DNA from: Flammula alnicola
Lineage: Eukaryota; Basidiomycota; Agaricomycetes; Agaricales; Strophariaceae
Reading direction: 5' to 3'
Assembly (NCBI GenBank): GCA_015499995.1
Contig: JADNRV010000015.1
Coordinates: 434,001-498,000 of the forward strand
DNA: 64,000 nt
In this document: positions 10,848-23,115 of the stretch, piece after piece
How positions within the stretch are numbered: the first letter of the stretch is position 1
How the letters are laid out: every line of letters begins with the position of its first letter
Made by a program: the position numbers and the translations under genes
The notes under the pieces: model-generated
Seen by the model: only the letters and a program-made list of their open reading frames with translations
Databases searched by the model: none
Told to the model about the DNA's origin: nothing

Positions 10848-13329
10848 CGTGCGGGTCATTATGTGAGTTATATACGTTTGTGTGTTCTTCCAGCTTTGAA
10901 ACGGTTCGATGTCTTTTAGTTGCCCTTCAGATAATCACCCACACTCAGCAAAGTCGCAAGGCAGGCAATGGCAGGTCGCGCAGTTTTGTCTATGCTGTAT
11001 TATTAGTTGTTCTCATGCATATACTTTTGCTATCTGTCTCATCCCCATGCATCAGCCACCGGACGGTCGGCCCACTTCCAACAATTGTTCCTTTCAACTT
11101 TACTTGCTGCATGCGGGACATTTACCGTCTATGTGTGGAGAATATTGTTGCGGGTATTGTCGACTGGTATGTAACATTAGATTCAGTAACCACATATCAA
11201 TGGAAATGACGTACTATTGCCAACATGTTTGAGTGCAGCGTGGCGGTTGGCAATCACTAGGGTGCATCGGGCTGAATTTGCAAGTTACGAGGTCGCATTT
11301 GATCTTTCGGTGTCAATTACACCTGCATCCGGCACCGCGACGACTGACACACCTCTTCATCTGGCTGTAGAAGATACCTATTGGTGAGTAGCACACAGGC
11401 GTTCGGGTAGGAACACATACCAAGGTAACACCATGCCCACATCTTCCAAAGAAAAAAATCAATTAGCGGTCAAATTTGTAAGACCTTATACTCACTTTGT
11501 ATACACGTTACGAACTCTGGGGCAGGCAAAAATTTGGCAGTGAGTCCGACGTCATTGGTAAACCCTTGCTCACTCACCTACGCCAATAGCACATGACGGA
11601 CAGAGGGAATGAAGTACATATAACGGAAGAAACCCACTCTCTTTATAGGTCCCAGCATCTTGCACAGTGACATTTCTAGGCTCAACCCTTCGTTACCCAC
11701 CGCATGACTTCGAAGTATTTGGTGTATCTCAACTACCCACGACTACATCCAGGATGCTATAGGCTTACCCATGGATTCTGGACTAAGGACTTGCATCGTT
11801 CCAAGATTGGGTTCTTGTGTTCACCAATATCCCATTTCAGGCCCACACCCACATCTTGGTGCATGCTCGGAGTGTTCCCTGAGGTAATGCCCCACTTTGC
11901 CAGACTCAAAGATCGTCAATTGAGTCTAATATTCTAGGACAGAAGCATATGCAGGGTGTATCTCAGAGTTTGGCCCATGTAGCTGGGTAAATCCGGTGCG
12001 CGCATCTATTGGCGAATCACGGAATATCTCGCGTACGAGTGACAATCTCTCCATGCTGTGACCACTAGGTATTCCGTCGGAGAATCGAGTGTGTTCACAC
12101 TTACTCTTACTTCGCCAACATGAATGACAAAACATTCCCATCTCATTTAGAGCATTGTCAATTGAGGTTTTCGAAACTTCCAGCCTATCTTCATTTCCCT
12201 TGGTTAAGAGGTACAAAAACAGGTATTACGCCACCCACTCGCTCCATATGTAAATCCCTCATGTCCGACAACTTTGGGATCCTGATGGTGCAATTATTGT
12301 CGCCACAAATCCCTCGGCGTTTTTGAAAACTGCCTGCTGCTTGTTTGACACGGTGGAAGCTTCTCTTCCGAGTCGACGTGGTCTGGGTTGTTTGCAGCAC
12401 GCCATCCCGCAGATTCATGTCAGATTCAACAAGTCCTGCACTCCGACAGCGTAAGTTTTCGGAGATGACCCACAGTGGCCCAGCCATAGGCCCACATAAG
12501 TATAATACAATGTCGATCTTTCATCTTAAACTTCCACACGCGTGTTCCAGGGAAAGACCTGATTCCGAGAAAAGAATTGTATATAAAAAATCATACAGTG
12601 CTGCCTTCAAGGTCTTCCGTCGGCATTGCGAAATCCGATTTTCTCTTCCCTTCTCCGCCGTCATGCATCACTATGGTAGTGTAATTCAAACATTTCTAAT
12701 GTGGCGCTTTATGATACGTACCATGCATCTAGCTATAGGGTCGGGTGAGCATCCTCGTGTTGTTTCATGGCCTAGACAAGGGGGTTTACGCTCTGGACGT
12801 CCACCCTGTTACCGGATGATTTAATGGAGAAGAACGGCCATTTTATTCTCCATCAGAATTGATGAGCCTTCGCCTGACTTCGCGTGCATTTAATGAAATA
12901 AGTCCTCAGGACCTGCAATGATCAGACATTCGGCTACGTTCACTTGGACGGACATAAACCTTCGACTCACTATTTTCGATCACACATGATTCTCTGCATA
13001 TGTATGGCTCCATATGGCTGTCGAAGCCTATATGACAGTGTATACACACGGGACTGGTTTAAGAGGCGATCTTGGCCAGATCCCATCATGTACCCTTGAT
13101 CTACTGCGGATACTAATAGCTATGCAGATCGATGAAGCAAACGTTGAAGCAAGAATATGAGGGTGATTTGACAAAAAAGGAAAATAGCATTGCTACTTTG
13201 TAAGATACTAAAATAAGAATAAAAGGCCAACTCCTCGCTCGATCTGAGAAGGACGATAACAGGATACAGCAGTAAAGTACATGACTGAATAAAACAGTCC
13301 CTATCCAAAGGGAGGGATATTTTCATGCT
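10848..13329. other. 2.5-kb region without recognisable genes
   Basis: This region lies between the convergent SF3B6 and FAL1 genes. Several frames of 60-160 codons exist, but none shows a family signature, a signal peptide or plausible splice continuity. A TATATAAA-like sequence occurs near 12580. No terminal repeats, tRNA or hairpin array was found by eye. It may contain decayed sequence or non-coding transcripts. Confidence 0.5.
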
Positions 13330-14962
13330 TTAGATGAGCTCGGCCGCATTCACGGGCATCTCATCCTGCAAGACATCAGTATTAATCGATAATCATAGAC
13401 CGAGGTGACTTACGATCTGAGTACTGTAGAATTGTTCTAAGAATCGTTTCAATTCAGCGTATACCTCGATGAGAATCTGACAATAAACTCACCGATATCA
13501 CGTAAAATACGCACGTCATCAACAGTCACAAACTGCCAATGATGTGAGTTAGAGTACAAGAGATGAAGATATACACACTTACATTAATGGCAACACCTTT
13601 CCTTCCAAAGCGACCAGATCGACCAATACGATGGATGTAATTCTCTCGGTTGCTGGGGTTTAAAAAGAAGTGGGTAAATAAATGACTGCAAGAAGATAAA
13701 TGATTCATACGCAGGAAGATCGTAATTGATGACCAGAGAAACCTGTTGAACATCGATACCCCGAGCCCACACATCTGTCGTAATCAAAACTCGGCTAGTG
13801 ATATCGATTGGTGAGATAGGCAATATTTTAGAGGACGCGAAAGGAACTCACGAAGTTCCACCACGGAATTCCGCCATGATGGCGTCGCGCTCTTTTTGTG
13901 CCATTTCTCCATGCATCGACGAAACGGTAAAATTAGATGCGCGCATCTTCTCTGTTAGCCAGTCCACCTAGAAAAAAAGAAAAGATATATATATATAAGT
14001 CTGGAAATTTATTTCCTCAGCAATCGAGCGTACCTTTCGCCTTGTGTTGCAGAAAATCACGGCTTGGGTGATCGTTAGGGTATCGTACAAATCACATAGT
14101 GTGTCGAACTTCCAGTCCTCCTTTTCAACGGCGACGAAGAATTGTTTGATTCCTTCGAGCGTCAACTCGTCACGCTTTACAAGGATGCGAATCGGGTCCG
14201 TCATGAACTTTGTTGTCATCTCCAGAACGTCATAGGGCAGCGTAGCGCTGAGAAGAACGACTTGGGTGGCCGGAGGAAGGTAGCGATAGACGTCATAAAT
14301 TTGGTCCTTGAAACCCTTGTTTAGCAGTTCGTCGGCTTCATCGAGAACCAGCATTTTGATATTCCTAGTGCGAAGACTCCTCCTCCGAATCATGTCGAAT
14401 ACGCGTCCCGGTGTTCCAGATACAACATGCTGGCCATATTCCAACTTTCGGATGTCTTCACCAATCGATGTTCCGCCAATACATGCGTGGCATTGGACGT
14501 TCATGTAGTCGCCTAGCGCGAGCACAACAGACTGAATTTGCGTAGCCAGTTCACGAGTAGGTGACAGTACAAGGGCCTGTGTCTCTCGGACAGTGACGTC
14601 GATTGATTGAAGGATGGAGATGGCGAACGTTGCAGTTTTACCAGTGCCCGACTGAGCTTGGGCAATGACATCCCGCCCTTGCGTGATAGGTAAGATTGCT
14701 CGCTGCTGGATGGCGGAAGGTTTTTCGAAGTCTATTGTCCGGGTTAGAAATAGAGAACCAATCAACTGAATCCCAACGACCACATACTGTATGCGTAGAC
14801 GCCGCGTAATAGGTCGTCTTTGAGGCCAAGGTCGTCGAATGTTGAGACCACAGAAACGGCTTCTGATGACTCGAATACGAGTTTCTGTACAGCAAAGTAA
14901 GCTTTAGTATGATATCTGAATGGTTGTGGACATACGTCGTCGCCTGCGTTGATGCCAGCCAT
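13330..14962 (-). CDS. FAL1: DEAD-box RNA helicase eIF4A-III / FAL1
   Basis: The 396-residue DEAD-box ATPase has nine exons: 14962-14936, 14884-14788, 14731-14034, 13967-13852, 13794-13711, 13652-13583, 13532-13493, 13436-13414 and 13365-13330. All motifs are intact: Q-motif (FEKPSAIQQ, ~43-51), motif I AQSGTGKT (~67-74), PTRELA, GG, TPGR, DEAD (~173), SAT, ARGID and [11 protein letters not shown]. The C terminus [15 protein letters not shown] is diagnostic for eIF4A-III/Fal1 rather than eIF4A (translation). The family anchors the exon-junction complex and acts in 18S rRNA maturation in yeast. It starts only 121 bp from the divergent SF3A3 gene. Confidence 0.95.
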
Positions 14963-15083
14963 TTTTGAGTGGGTGGTTGAAAGTAATGAAGAGAAGGGCG
15001 GAGTTTGAACGTGACTGCTGTCACTTTGCTTTAGACTGTCACTGTCAGGTGTTCACTGTTCTCTTTCACTTATTCGCTTAACC
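14963..15083. promoter_or_regulatory. 121-bp bidirectional promoter of FAL1 and SF3A3
   Basis: The entire spacer between two divergent start codons is 121 bp. It carries four TCACT pentamers (two as TGTCACT) on the plus strand between about 15018 and 15070. Shared control of the two RNA-processing genes is inferred from this geometry. Confidence 0.6.
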
Positions 15084-16969
15084 ATGGACTCTGTTATAGA
15101 AATTCAACGACAAACCCATGAAGAAGCAGAGCGCCTCGAAAGAGCTCTATATACCTTACTTTCTCGTCCAAATTCGACCCATGACAGGAACTTGCAGAAT
15201 GAACATAAAGCGTCTCAAATGCTTGACCGCATTTCGGCGAGGGTTACAACCTTGAATAGCTTATACCAGGACGAAGACGCCAGAAAAGCAGAGTTGGACG
15301 CGCTATCTGCACCTTCCCAGCAAAACGATTTGTCGGAATTCTACTCGCGGTTGGCCAAAATCCAAGAGCACCACAACAAATACCCTGATGCCGTACCTAT
15401 GGGATTTGACCTTGAGATTGCAGCATTCCTCGACGAGCCTGGTCAGGATGGGGATGAAGAATTCGAGGAAGAAGATCGTGCGTTATAATTTATGTCACAA
15501 TACACTGCGCACTGACCACTTTGGTTCTTTGCCAGCCATTGCCCTGCTCTTCTCAGGTGAAGAAGGTTATGGAAAATATCTCGACCTATATGCCAATCAT
15601 ACCGCGTATAATAACTTGAAAAACATCGGGAAACGTCCTGGCTACCTGCAATATCTCGATCTTCTCCTCGCATCGCAGAACGGGCCAGTTCATTCCGACC
15701 TATCAAAAGAAACACGGTCGACGAAAGACTTTGAAACGTGGGTCGAATTGCATTTCTGATAAAATGCCTTCGTGTTCACTAATGGGATTCTAGATATATC
15801 AAGAATCTCCACAGTTATTTATTCTCATTTACAAAGAAAACACAGCCCCTTGTGGACGTCGACACTCGGCAAAGAGCAGCCGCTGCTGAGTTTGACAAGA
15901 AGTGGGAGGCGGATGAGATACCTGGCTGGGGGGATTCTTCCGAATCCAAGTCCCAGGCAAACGGCAGTGAGAATTCCGGCATATGGTGCAGTGCTTGTAA
16001 GCGATATGCTTGTTTCCCACCATTCACTGTTCTCAATCATTTTGTGCGCAGGCCAGAAGCATTATTCAAAGCAAACCGTATATGATGCACACCTCACTTC
16101 AAAAAAGCACATCAAAGCTGTGGCCAAACAGGCGTCATCGGGAGAACCTGCTGCTAATCCCAACGGCTCAGGACACCCAGACACGATGCATCACACGACC
16201 CAGTCTTCCGCAAAAGTCCGCATCCGAAATTCTGCGTACTACACCCACCTGGCCACTGAACTTCTCGTGTCACTGGTTCCTATACTGAATGAAACAAAAT
16301 CCAACGTGGAACGCCGTTTCTCGCTTACAGCGCGGGAGCGCGAGCAGGAACTTCTGGAACAAGCGAAACCAGCCGCACCTCCGCCAGCTGCCGCAACCGA
16401 CGGCGGAGCTGAAGAAGACGAGGAGGAAGAGAGAATATACAATCCCCTCAAGCTCCCTATCGGTTGGGATGGAAAACCAATCCCTTATTGGTTGTACAAA
16501 CTTCACGGTCTTGGAGTGGAATATCGATGCGAAATTTGTTCCGATCATGTTTACATGGGAAGGTGCGCTTGATTTCTTCAGCCTTGAGATTGCGACTAAT
16601 GGTTTCTTTCAGGAAAAATTTCGACCGCCATTTCCAAGTACGTGTATCAGTATATTTACTTATACCATTCGTATTGATTCCTTTTTCAGGAGTCGCGCCA
16701 TGCATTCGGTATGCGCGCCCTTGGCCTTCCGAATACTAAACATTTCCACGAGATCACACGCATCGAGGATGCTCTCGCTTGTGCGTTGGCTTCATATTTG
16801 GCCTTGTTCAATTATCTGATTTTATACCCCTACAGTGGCAGAAAAATTAAAGCAAGAAGGTCGCCACGAAATATTCGAGCAAGAAACGATGGAAGAACTT
16901 GAAGACGACGAAGGAAACGTGTATAACCGCAAGACTTACGACGATCTTAAGAAGCAAGGCCTAATATAG
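15084..16969 (+). CDS. SF3A3: Splicing factor 3A subunit 3 (SF3a60/Prp9)
   Basis: The 519-residue U2 snRNP protein is assembled from exons 15084-15477, 15536-15737, 15794-15996, 16052-16562, 16613-16637, 16690-16780 and 16836-16969. The helical N terminus, the [16 protein letters not shown] block, a first zinc finger (CSACQKHY to HLTSKKH, about residues 263-285) and a C-terminal matrin-type finger (CEIC to FDRHFQESRH, from about 424) follow the family order. The C terminus [14 protein letters not shown] is typical. The protein bridges SF3a to the U2 snRNP during pre-spliceosome assembly. The 25-nt fifth exon is short but keeps frame and encodes part of the finger. Confidence 0.95.
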
Positions 16970-17069
16970 TATGGCCATATGCGTTTATAATTGTTTGCTT
17001 ATTTTTCCCCTTGTGCTCGAGTGTTATTTGCTCTATAGTTTGTAAAAATTCACGAGTGTATTATAGTAA

Positions 17070-20000
17070 TCATGAAGCATTCGTTTCTTGTTTCTCAAAC
17101 GACTTTGGTGTGCGAGGTGGAGGTGCCGGTGCGGGTCGTCGCGTGCTTGTCTGCACAGGTGCCATGGGTGTATGCAATGTCAGCGCGTGCGAATAAAGTT
17201 CTTCGTCGGATGAAGAAGGCGATGAAGAGAGAGGGGATGCAGATGGCGATTCAAAAGGATTGTTCCTTCTGTATAAGTCTAATTTTTGAATCTCCGTGAT
17301 TGGTATTACTCCCGCAGGAAAATCTGTGCCCTGTGAGCAAAGGCTTGGAAAGGTGGAAAAAGGAGACTTTTTACCGGAGCCATCCCACCACGCCTTTTCA
17401 TCTGTGCTTGGTGGTGGAACTGGAAAAATAGGTGTCAGTTAAATATTGATGCTTTCGGAGGCCTTGAGGATACTTACGCTCACCCACGTCTGCCGGCAAA
17501 ATAAGATTTGCCAGTTTCTCGTCCAATTTTTCTCCAGGCTCAGTGGACACGATTCCCTCAAGAAGCATACGCGACAAAGCTGCCTTCTTGACTGGATCAA
17601 TTATCCGCACCTCTGCTCTGTATGTGGCAAACACTTCAGGTGATGCGAATGAACGGCGGAACAAACATAAATGACGACATGACGAACCTGGCTTATGGTC
17701 AGATCCGCGTAACTCAGCCCTAGAATAGACTGCGAGATCAAGTGAATTGCCGCGGTGTAATATACGATCTACATATCGTCAGTAACTAGCTATCACTCCA
17801 CTAATAGTACTATTTAGAAGCTCACCTGTCCAAGCAGGTATCCGCATTTTCTCACTTGTGTCGTAGTTATCAGTTCCGAGGTCATAACGATACGTTGGTC
17901 GAAAGAGAAGTGGCCCCTCTTCATATCCGGCAAATGCGGCCTTGGAATCCATAGCTTGTCGCAGCTAGGAAGAAACAAAAGTATGTATGAATTATTCAAG
18001 TGGACAACAAGATTAAATTAATAACCTGATCAGCCGCAAGGAGTGGGTCAAAGTCGTCATGTTCTGCCAGCGATCGCACAGTCGGGTTCTCAAGGTCAAT
18101 CCGATAATTAGTGTCAGCGAGCCAAATGACATTTCTGTTATTCACAATCAAATGAATATCAGTGAAGAAGACACAGATGAGTATGCCTTACTCATGGCTT
18201 TGTATCGTTTTTCCCTTCTGGAAATGAAGGCCATGTGCGATTGTCCGATAGTCTGCGTTTCTTTCGTCAACGTTGGAGTGGCCGGCTGCAAGATGAGCAG
18301 TCAAGAAGCAAAAGCTGGTATCGTGATAGTCAAGCCGTATTCCGACCGCGCCTTTGTTGCCGGACATGCCCCGTAGACCAGTCTAGCATCCTTGATGAGG
18401 CTGATGATCTTAAGATACGCAAAGGAAGCACCACCTTTCGTGACGTCCCCTCTACATTTCTGATGACAGCTGTCAGCTCCAATCTCACGAAGACCAGGAG
18501 GGCCGTTCCAACAAGCTGGATAGAAGAGCGTTAATGAAAGCAAAGGGGATATTGAGGTATATACCTGTTCACTCCTGAGGAGGACATAATCAGTCTTCTT
18601 GTTTGGACGGCGATCAAGGGTGTCTAGTATTTTATTTTCCCAGACACGGCTGTAAAGGGAGAATGTGTCAACTGGCCAGGAAAATCTTTACTGCATACGG
18701 ACCGTTTTTCTGGGTCGGTCTGAACGATTTGTTGGGCAGTCAAAGGGACAATCTCCTGAAAACCGAGGACGAACATGTCCGGTCTGATATCTGTAAGTAT
18801 CTGTACTCATTTGAGCCATGGCGGACGCACTCAGTCATACCTATGATGAGATGGTCAGGGCGTGGATATCTTAAAATAGATTGAATGTACTCACTTTCTC
18901 GGGGAACAGCCATGGTAGTAGAGATTCGGAAGGAGCCTGCGAACAGAAACCTTACAGAATAAGGCGAGAACAGAAATTTTATGACCTACTTTGCCATTTA
19001 AGTTCCATGTGCCCACAAAGAGCAGGCATTGCTTCGTCGTGGAGTATTCCGACGACCTGGAATGGGGCGTCAAGATGCCGGCGGTGATAGAGAAGTCTAT
19101 AAATGTACCTCTGCTCCAGTGTTGCCCGGACATAGTCGTGTATGGGATCATAAATCGTGACTTGAAGCTGATTGCTAAGGTTTCCCTAAAGATAATCACA
19201 CTTCAAGTGTGAATCCATTGGAATAGTGAAATCAAATTTACCAAAAACATGTCAATTGCCACCTGCTTCCCTTTGTCTTGGAAATTATTTATATAGGCTC
19301 TTGAGACGCTCTTCGTTGCATCCGATAAAACGCCTTTGAATACGAGTAAGCGCTTCTCTTATGAAAATAAAATAGGATAGTTTACCAGCCAAAGTCCGTT
19401 TCCCACTCCTCGTAAAGCTAGTGTTTAGAGCACCCGTTCCAGCATATATCCGGGACAGTGCGTCCCCGTTTTCGGCCCATAGTTCCCGATGATGCGTCCA
19501 GAGTACATTGGAGTGAATCCACTCGCGGCGAACAAGAAGCAAATATTGTTCCAGGTTCGTGCGAGAAAGAATATCCTGCACAAAATTAGTTCTGTCTAAA
19601 CTAGAACAAAGGGTTAGTGCATACGTTCACGGTTTCGATGTCCTTAAGACCTCTCAAAAACTCACCAATCCAAGCAGTTGGTCCGGAAAACACCCTTCTG
19701 ATCTGTAACAATTTCGTCCGATGCTGCATCGCACATGGTAAAGCCAAACTTGTCAACATGGTCGACAATAGTTTCCATGCGTCTAACAACTCAAGTCATC
19801 AGACAAAGAAGGATGAAAAAGGAGAAAATTGCGAACTTGAGCTCTCTAATAACGCTCTCATGGCCACCAATTCTCACAGCATTGTGAAAATCAAAATGGG
19901 TAATGCCGAGTTCATCACCAAGGGCTGCACGGGCGATCTGAAGGTGTCGGGCATACGCATTCGTCAACAATGCCTCGTTTTCCTTCTGGCCAAGTAAATT

Positions 20001-21291
20001 GATGGCGTGTATGGAACCATATTCTTCCATGAGCTGGAAAAGATGCCGTTCAAATGCGGGCTGGGAAGCATGGGGCCGGGTGATTTGGATACGTTGTCCA
20101 AATGTCTGCAGGCCCTGTTGTTCCCAGAAAACTTTAAAATATGTTCAGTCAGATCCCCTTAACGACATTGAGAGAACACGTACGTGGGACACTGCCGCGT
20201 ACTTGTACATAGCTCACACAATGCTGATCGGTGCTGAATACTGTTTCCGTCTGAAAATAATATTTAACGTGAGAGTGGTAAACAAGATGGACCCCACAAA
20301 CTTCAACGAAATTGGCCGTATTTCCGTCGTCATCAACGCCGCGCGTATTGAATCTGGTCCCGGCTCTTTTCCAACCGAGCCTCGAGATCAGAGAAAGAGT
20401 CGCAACGGTGGGGGCTCCATCGGTCGGCGGCGCTGGTAGAGCCATCGTAAATACTCCTACGTAGCCTTGTATTGCCAATACCTGAAAAAGAGTCGGTGAA
20501 ATCATCAATATATATCGTGAACGACCCTTACAATGAATTGACAGCGATCCAAGTCGTCTCTTTCGTGTGCATCTAATCTTTCCCGAAAGTCGAGTAAACT
20601 GCGAACGATGTACTCGTTCCACACAAATCTTTCGTCAAACGTTAAAGCTTCTTTCGGTGCCTTTGGATCTCTTGAGAGACGGGCGGCTAGCCTGGACGAT
20701 AGGTCCCATGGTGATTCAATCGCGTAATAGAACGATCCAGATGAGAGGATCTTCGTCAGCGGCATACAAGGATGCTCGAATACTTGAGGCGCAGGTTGTC
20801 CGTACCCGTCTCTAAAGCTGGGTTCCACTACATCCGGACCTAGGTTTGGGTCTGCGGCCGCGGAGAGATCGTCCCAAGTCGCAGAGGTCAAACTATAGAA
20901 GGAGACTTCATGAATGCGAGCGACAGATTCCGGATGGGTTCCTGACGGCCGGGTATTTCCTACTTCTGTGGCACTCGTAATGACCGCCAGAAACACATCT
21001 GAAACGATATAGAGGCCAGAGATCAGCAATAGCCTACTGATGTATGTTTCCAGCAACCAACCAACCATTTTCCACCGAAATCAACCCTAAGCATCCTTTC
21101 ACGACCCTATTTGATAGTTTGGCTAGACTTGTGAGATCGACCTGGTCTTTGGGAAGAAATTCGACGATAGCTTTTGCCTGTCCTTCGCCTGGGCGAAAAA
21201 CAAGAGCCCGTCTCGGACGGCCCAGCCGTTCGTCATGAGAGCTTGTTACGAGATATAATGCGCGAGGGTTGCTTCCAAGATAGAGATACAT
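17070..21291 (-). CDS. Synaptojanin-type inositol polyphosphate 5-phosphatase
   Basis: This is a 1044-residue enzyme of the Inp51/52/53 type with 20 exons (first 21291-21066, last 17419-17070); the summed exon length is divisible by three. The N-terminal Sac1 domain carries [25 protein letters not shown] and the catalytic CLDCLDRTN (CX5R) motif. The 5-phosphatase domain follows with [53 protein letters not shown] and [11 protein letters not shown]. The end is a Pro/Ser-rich tail. The enzyme removes phosphates from PI(4,5)P2 and related lipids in endocytosis and trans-Golgi/endosome traffic. Both catalytic centres look intact. A micro-scale 42-nt exon (18936-18895) and a 60-100 bp exon density are notable. 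Confidence 0.93.
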
Positions 21292-21653
21292 GTGAGGTGC
21301 AGTCTACTGCATGTGTGACCAACAAAGTTGCCAGTTCTGAGGTCGTCTTGAATGTTGATTTCGTATGTAGTGAAGGTATGAATTTGACGCCTGAACTTTC
21401 TCCCAAAATGGTGCTCGCCTCTTGCGTCATTGCTCACTTCAAACTATGTTTGCCAACGGCTTTTCATTGTCATTCAGCCTAACGTGTGGAGGGCAACAGG
21501 TGTACAATGAAGAGAAAGCCATGCAAATTCATTAAATATCGTATACACTCGTATTTATTTATGTCGGCAGAAAGAGCCTTGTAAGTTGTGCCAGGCAGCT
21601 GATGTCTGTGCTATTTTATGGTCTTCAAGGGCGTCAAGGCCTCTGCTTCTATT
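21292..21653. other. Intergenic region between synaptojanin and SVP26 genes
   Basis: Contains the promoter of the minus-strand synaptojanin-type gene and the 3' flank of SVP26. Nothing else seen. Confidence 0.5.
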
Positions 21654-22751
21654 TCATCTGTCATCGGCCATGTAACTGGCCGTTCTCCTCAGGCTAATAC
21701 CTAGGCCCAGACCATCACCTGTAACCTGCCGTGTTCGTCTTGGAGGTGTGTCGAGCTTGAAGTTTGAACTGTTGCCATTTCCAGACGCGAGATCAAATTC
21801 CTGCGTTCTCGGTCCTGGCGACCTCGGGGGCGGGGGATATGCTGAAGGTCGGAGAGAAGGAGAAGAAGGTATAGACGCGTGGACCTGAGGCAATGGAGCT
21901 CGAGGAAGAGCAGGAGACCGAGGTGCAATGATTCCTTCGGATGTATCCTTGCGTGAAGGTCTTGACCTGAGCCTTGGAATATTGTTGTCGAATGAAAGGA
22001 AACTAAACATAGAACGTATCAGGGAGACACGCGATTGAGAGGTTTGCGTCGAAGAAGCCGCAGTTGGCGAGAGTGGTTCGGCTAAACAGACGTCGAAGTC
22101 AGGAGTCGTGTTATAAGCAAGTGAAATTGGAAGGTGATTACCGGCAGTCATAGGAAGGGCATTATCGTTGGCGCTGAGACTAAGGAAGAGGAATAATGGA
22201 GTATACCACACGCATATTGCAAAGAAAGATGCGATTTCGGTGAAGCTTGGCGCTTCTGCAGGTATCCCACGGTAGGCCCTCAAATGCCTTACTTCGCTTG
22301 TTGTGCGAGCAAAGTAGAAGAACCAAACGAAATGGTCTACGATGACTAGAGCACATGAGGCGAGGAATGTTATTGAGGTGAGCGAGATGAGTGGCCAGGT
22401 GCTCGAGAAGTTCTGGAGGTAAATGAGATGGCATGCGAGGGAAAACAGAATTTGCAAGAGCGGTAGCGAGTCCGTGAAGTAGAACACGACGTGAAGCACC
22501 ATTATCACCTAAAGGGTTCGTCTTCAGTATATCCACACCGACAGAAAAGATTTACTACACACATAGATGCTCCTCTGCCCAATTAATTTTGCTAACCGTG
22601 AATGCTCCTCAATCAGCTCGGATACATATAGCAGGCCGCTTGCTACAAAAAGAATACAATCAGCAGTAACACCACACAAAGAAGCAGGGCGACCTAGCGA
22701 TAAGGTCACGAAACAAAATGCGGCGAGCATCGCAAAATAACTAATAATCAT
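21654..22751 (-). CDS. SVP26: SVP26/TEX261 family ER-Golgi cargo receptor
   Basis: This is a multi-spanning early-Golgi membrane protein, an adaptor for COPII loading of type II glycosyltransferases. Exons are 22751-22694, 22642-22563 and 22508-21654, and a further in-frame 60-nt intron is likely at 22141-22082. The conserved order is seen: ASGLLYVSELIEEHSRLAK, LHVVFYFTDSLPLLQI, LQNFSSTWPLISLTS, DHFVWFFYFA and SFFAICVWYTPLFLFLSLSAND, where the family normally ends. Here about 120-160 further residues follow, rich in Ser, Pro and Arg, giving ~310 residues (with the intron removed) against roughly 200 for TEX261. The tail is presumably cytosolic and unstructured. Confidence 0.88.
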
Positions 22752-23115
22752 TTAGTGCCTGCCAGTGGAGAAGGAATAGGGCTTGTCCGACGTACCTGAC
22801 ATAGTAAAGTAGACCCATCTCCCAAGTAAATCGGATATGCGTGCCAGCGCCTTTTTTTACAAGGAATCAAATGAAAGAGGGGCCACTTTGAAGACGTCAA
22901 AGAAGAGAGACGCCACGACTGAGAGTAACAAGCGCAGTGTAATATTAACTTGAAGTACCAGCAAAGTCGCGTGTTCTGCTGTATTCATCACGTGATACAT
23001 CAGCACCGCTTTCCGCATGCGGTGCGGTCGGGTTATAATGACTCTCCACTCAAGTGCAAAGCTACTTAGCACAAGCCATCCATATCCTCTAGACTTTATT
23101 CCCTCTTCCACCACC
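22752..23115. promoter_or_regulatory. Divergent promoter region of SVP26 and DID2
   Basis: This is a 364-bp spacer between two divergent starts with no supported coding frame. It presumably drives both membrane-traffic genes. Confidence 0.5.

Noticed and set aside
12345..12824. 159-codon frame in the gene-free region
   Set aside because: No signal peptide, domain or splice support; codon content looks random.
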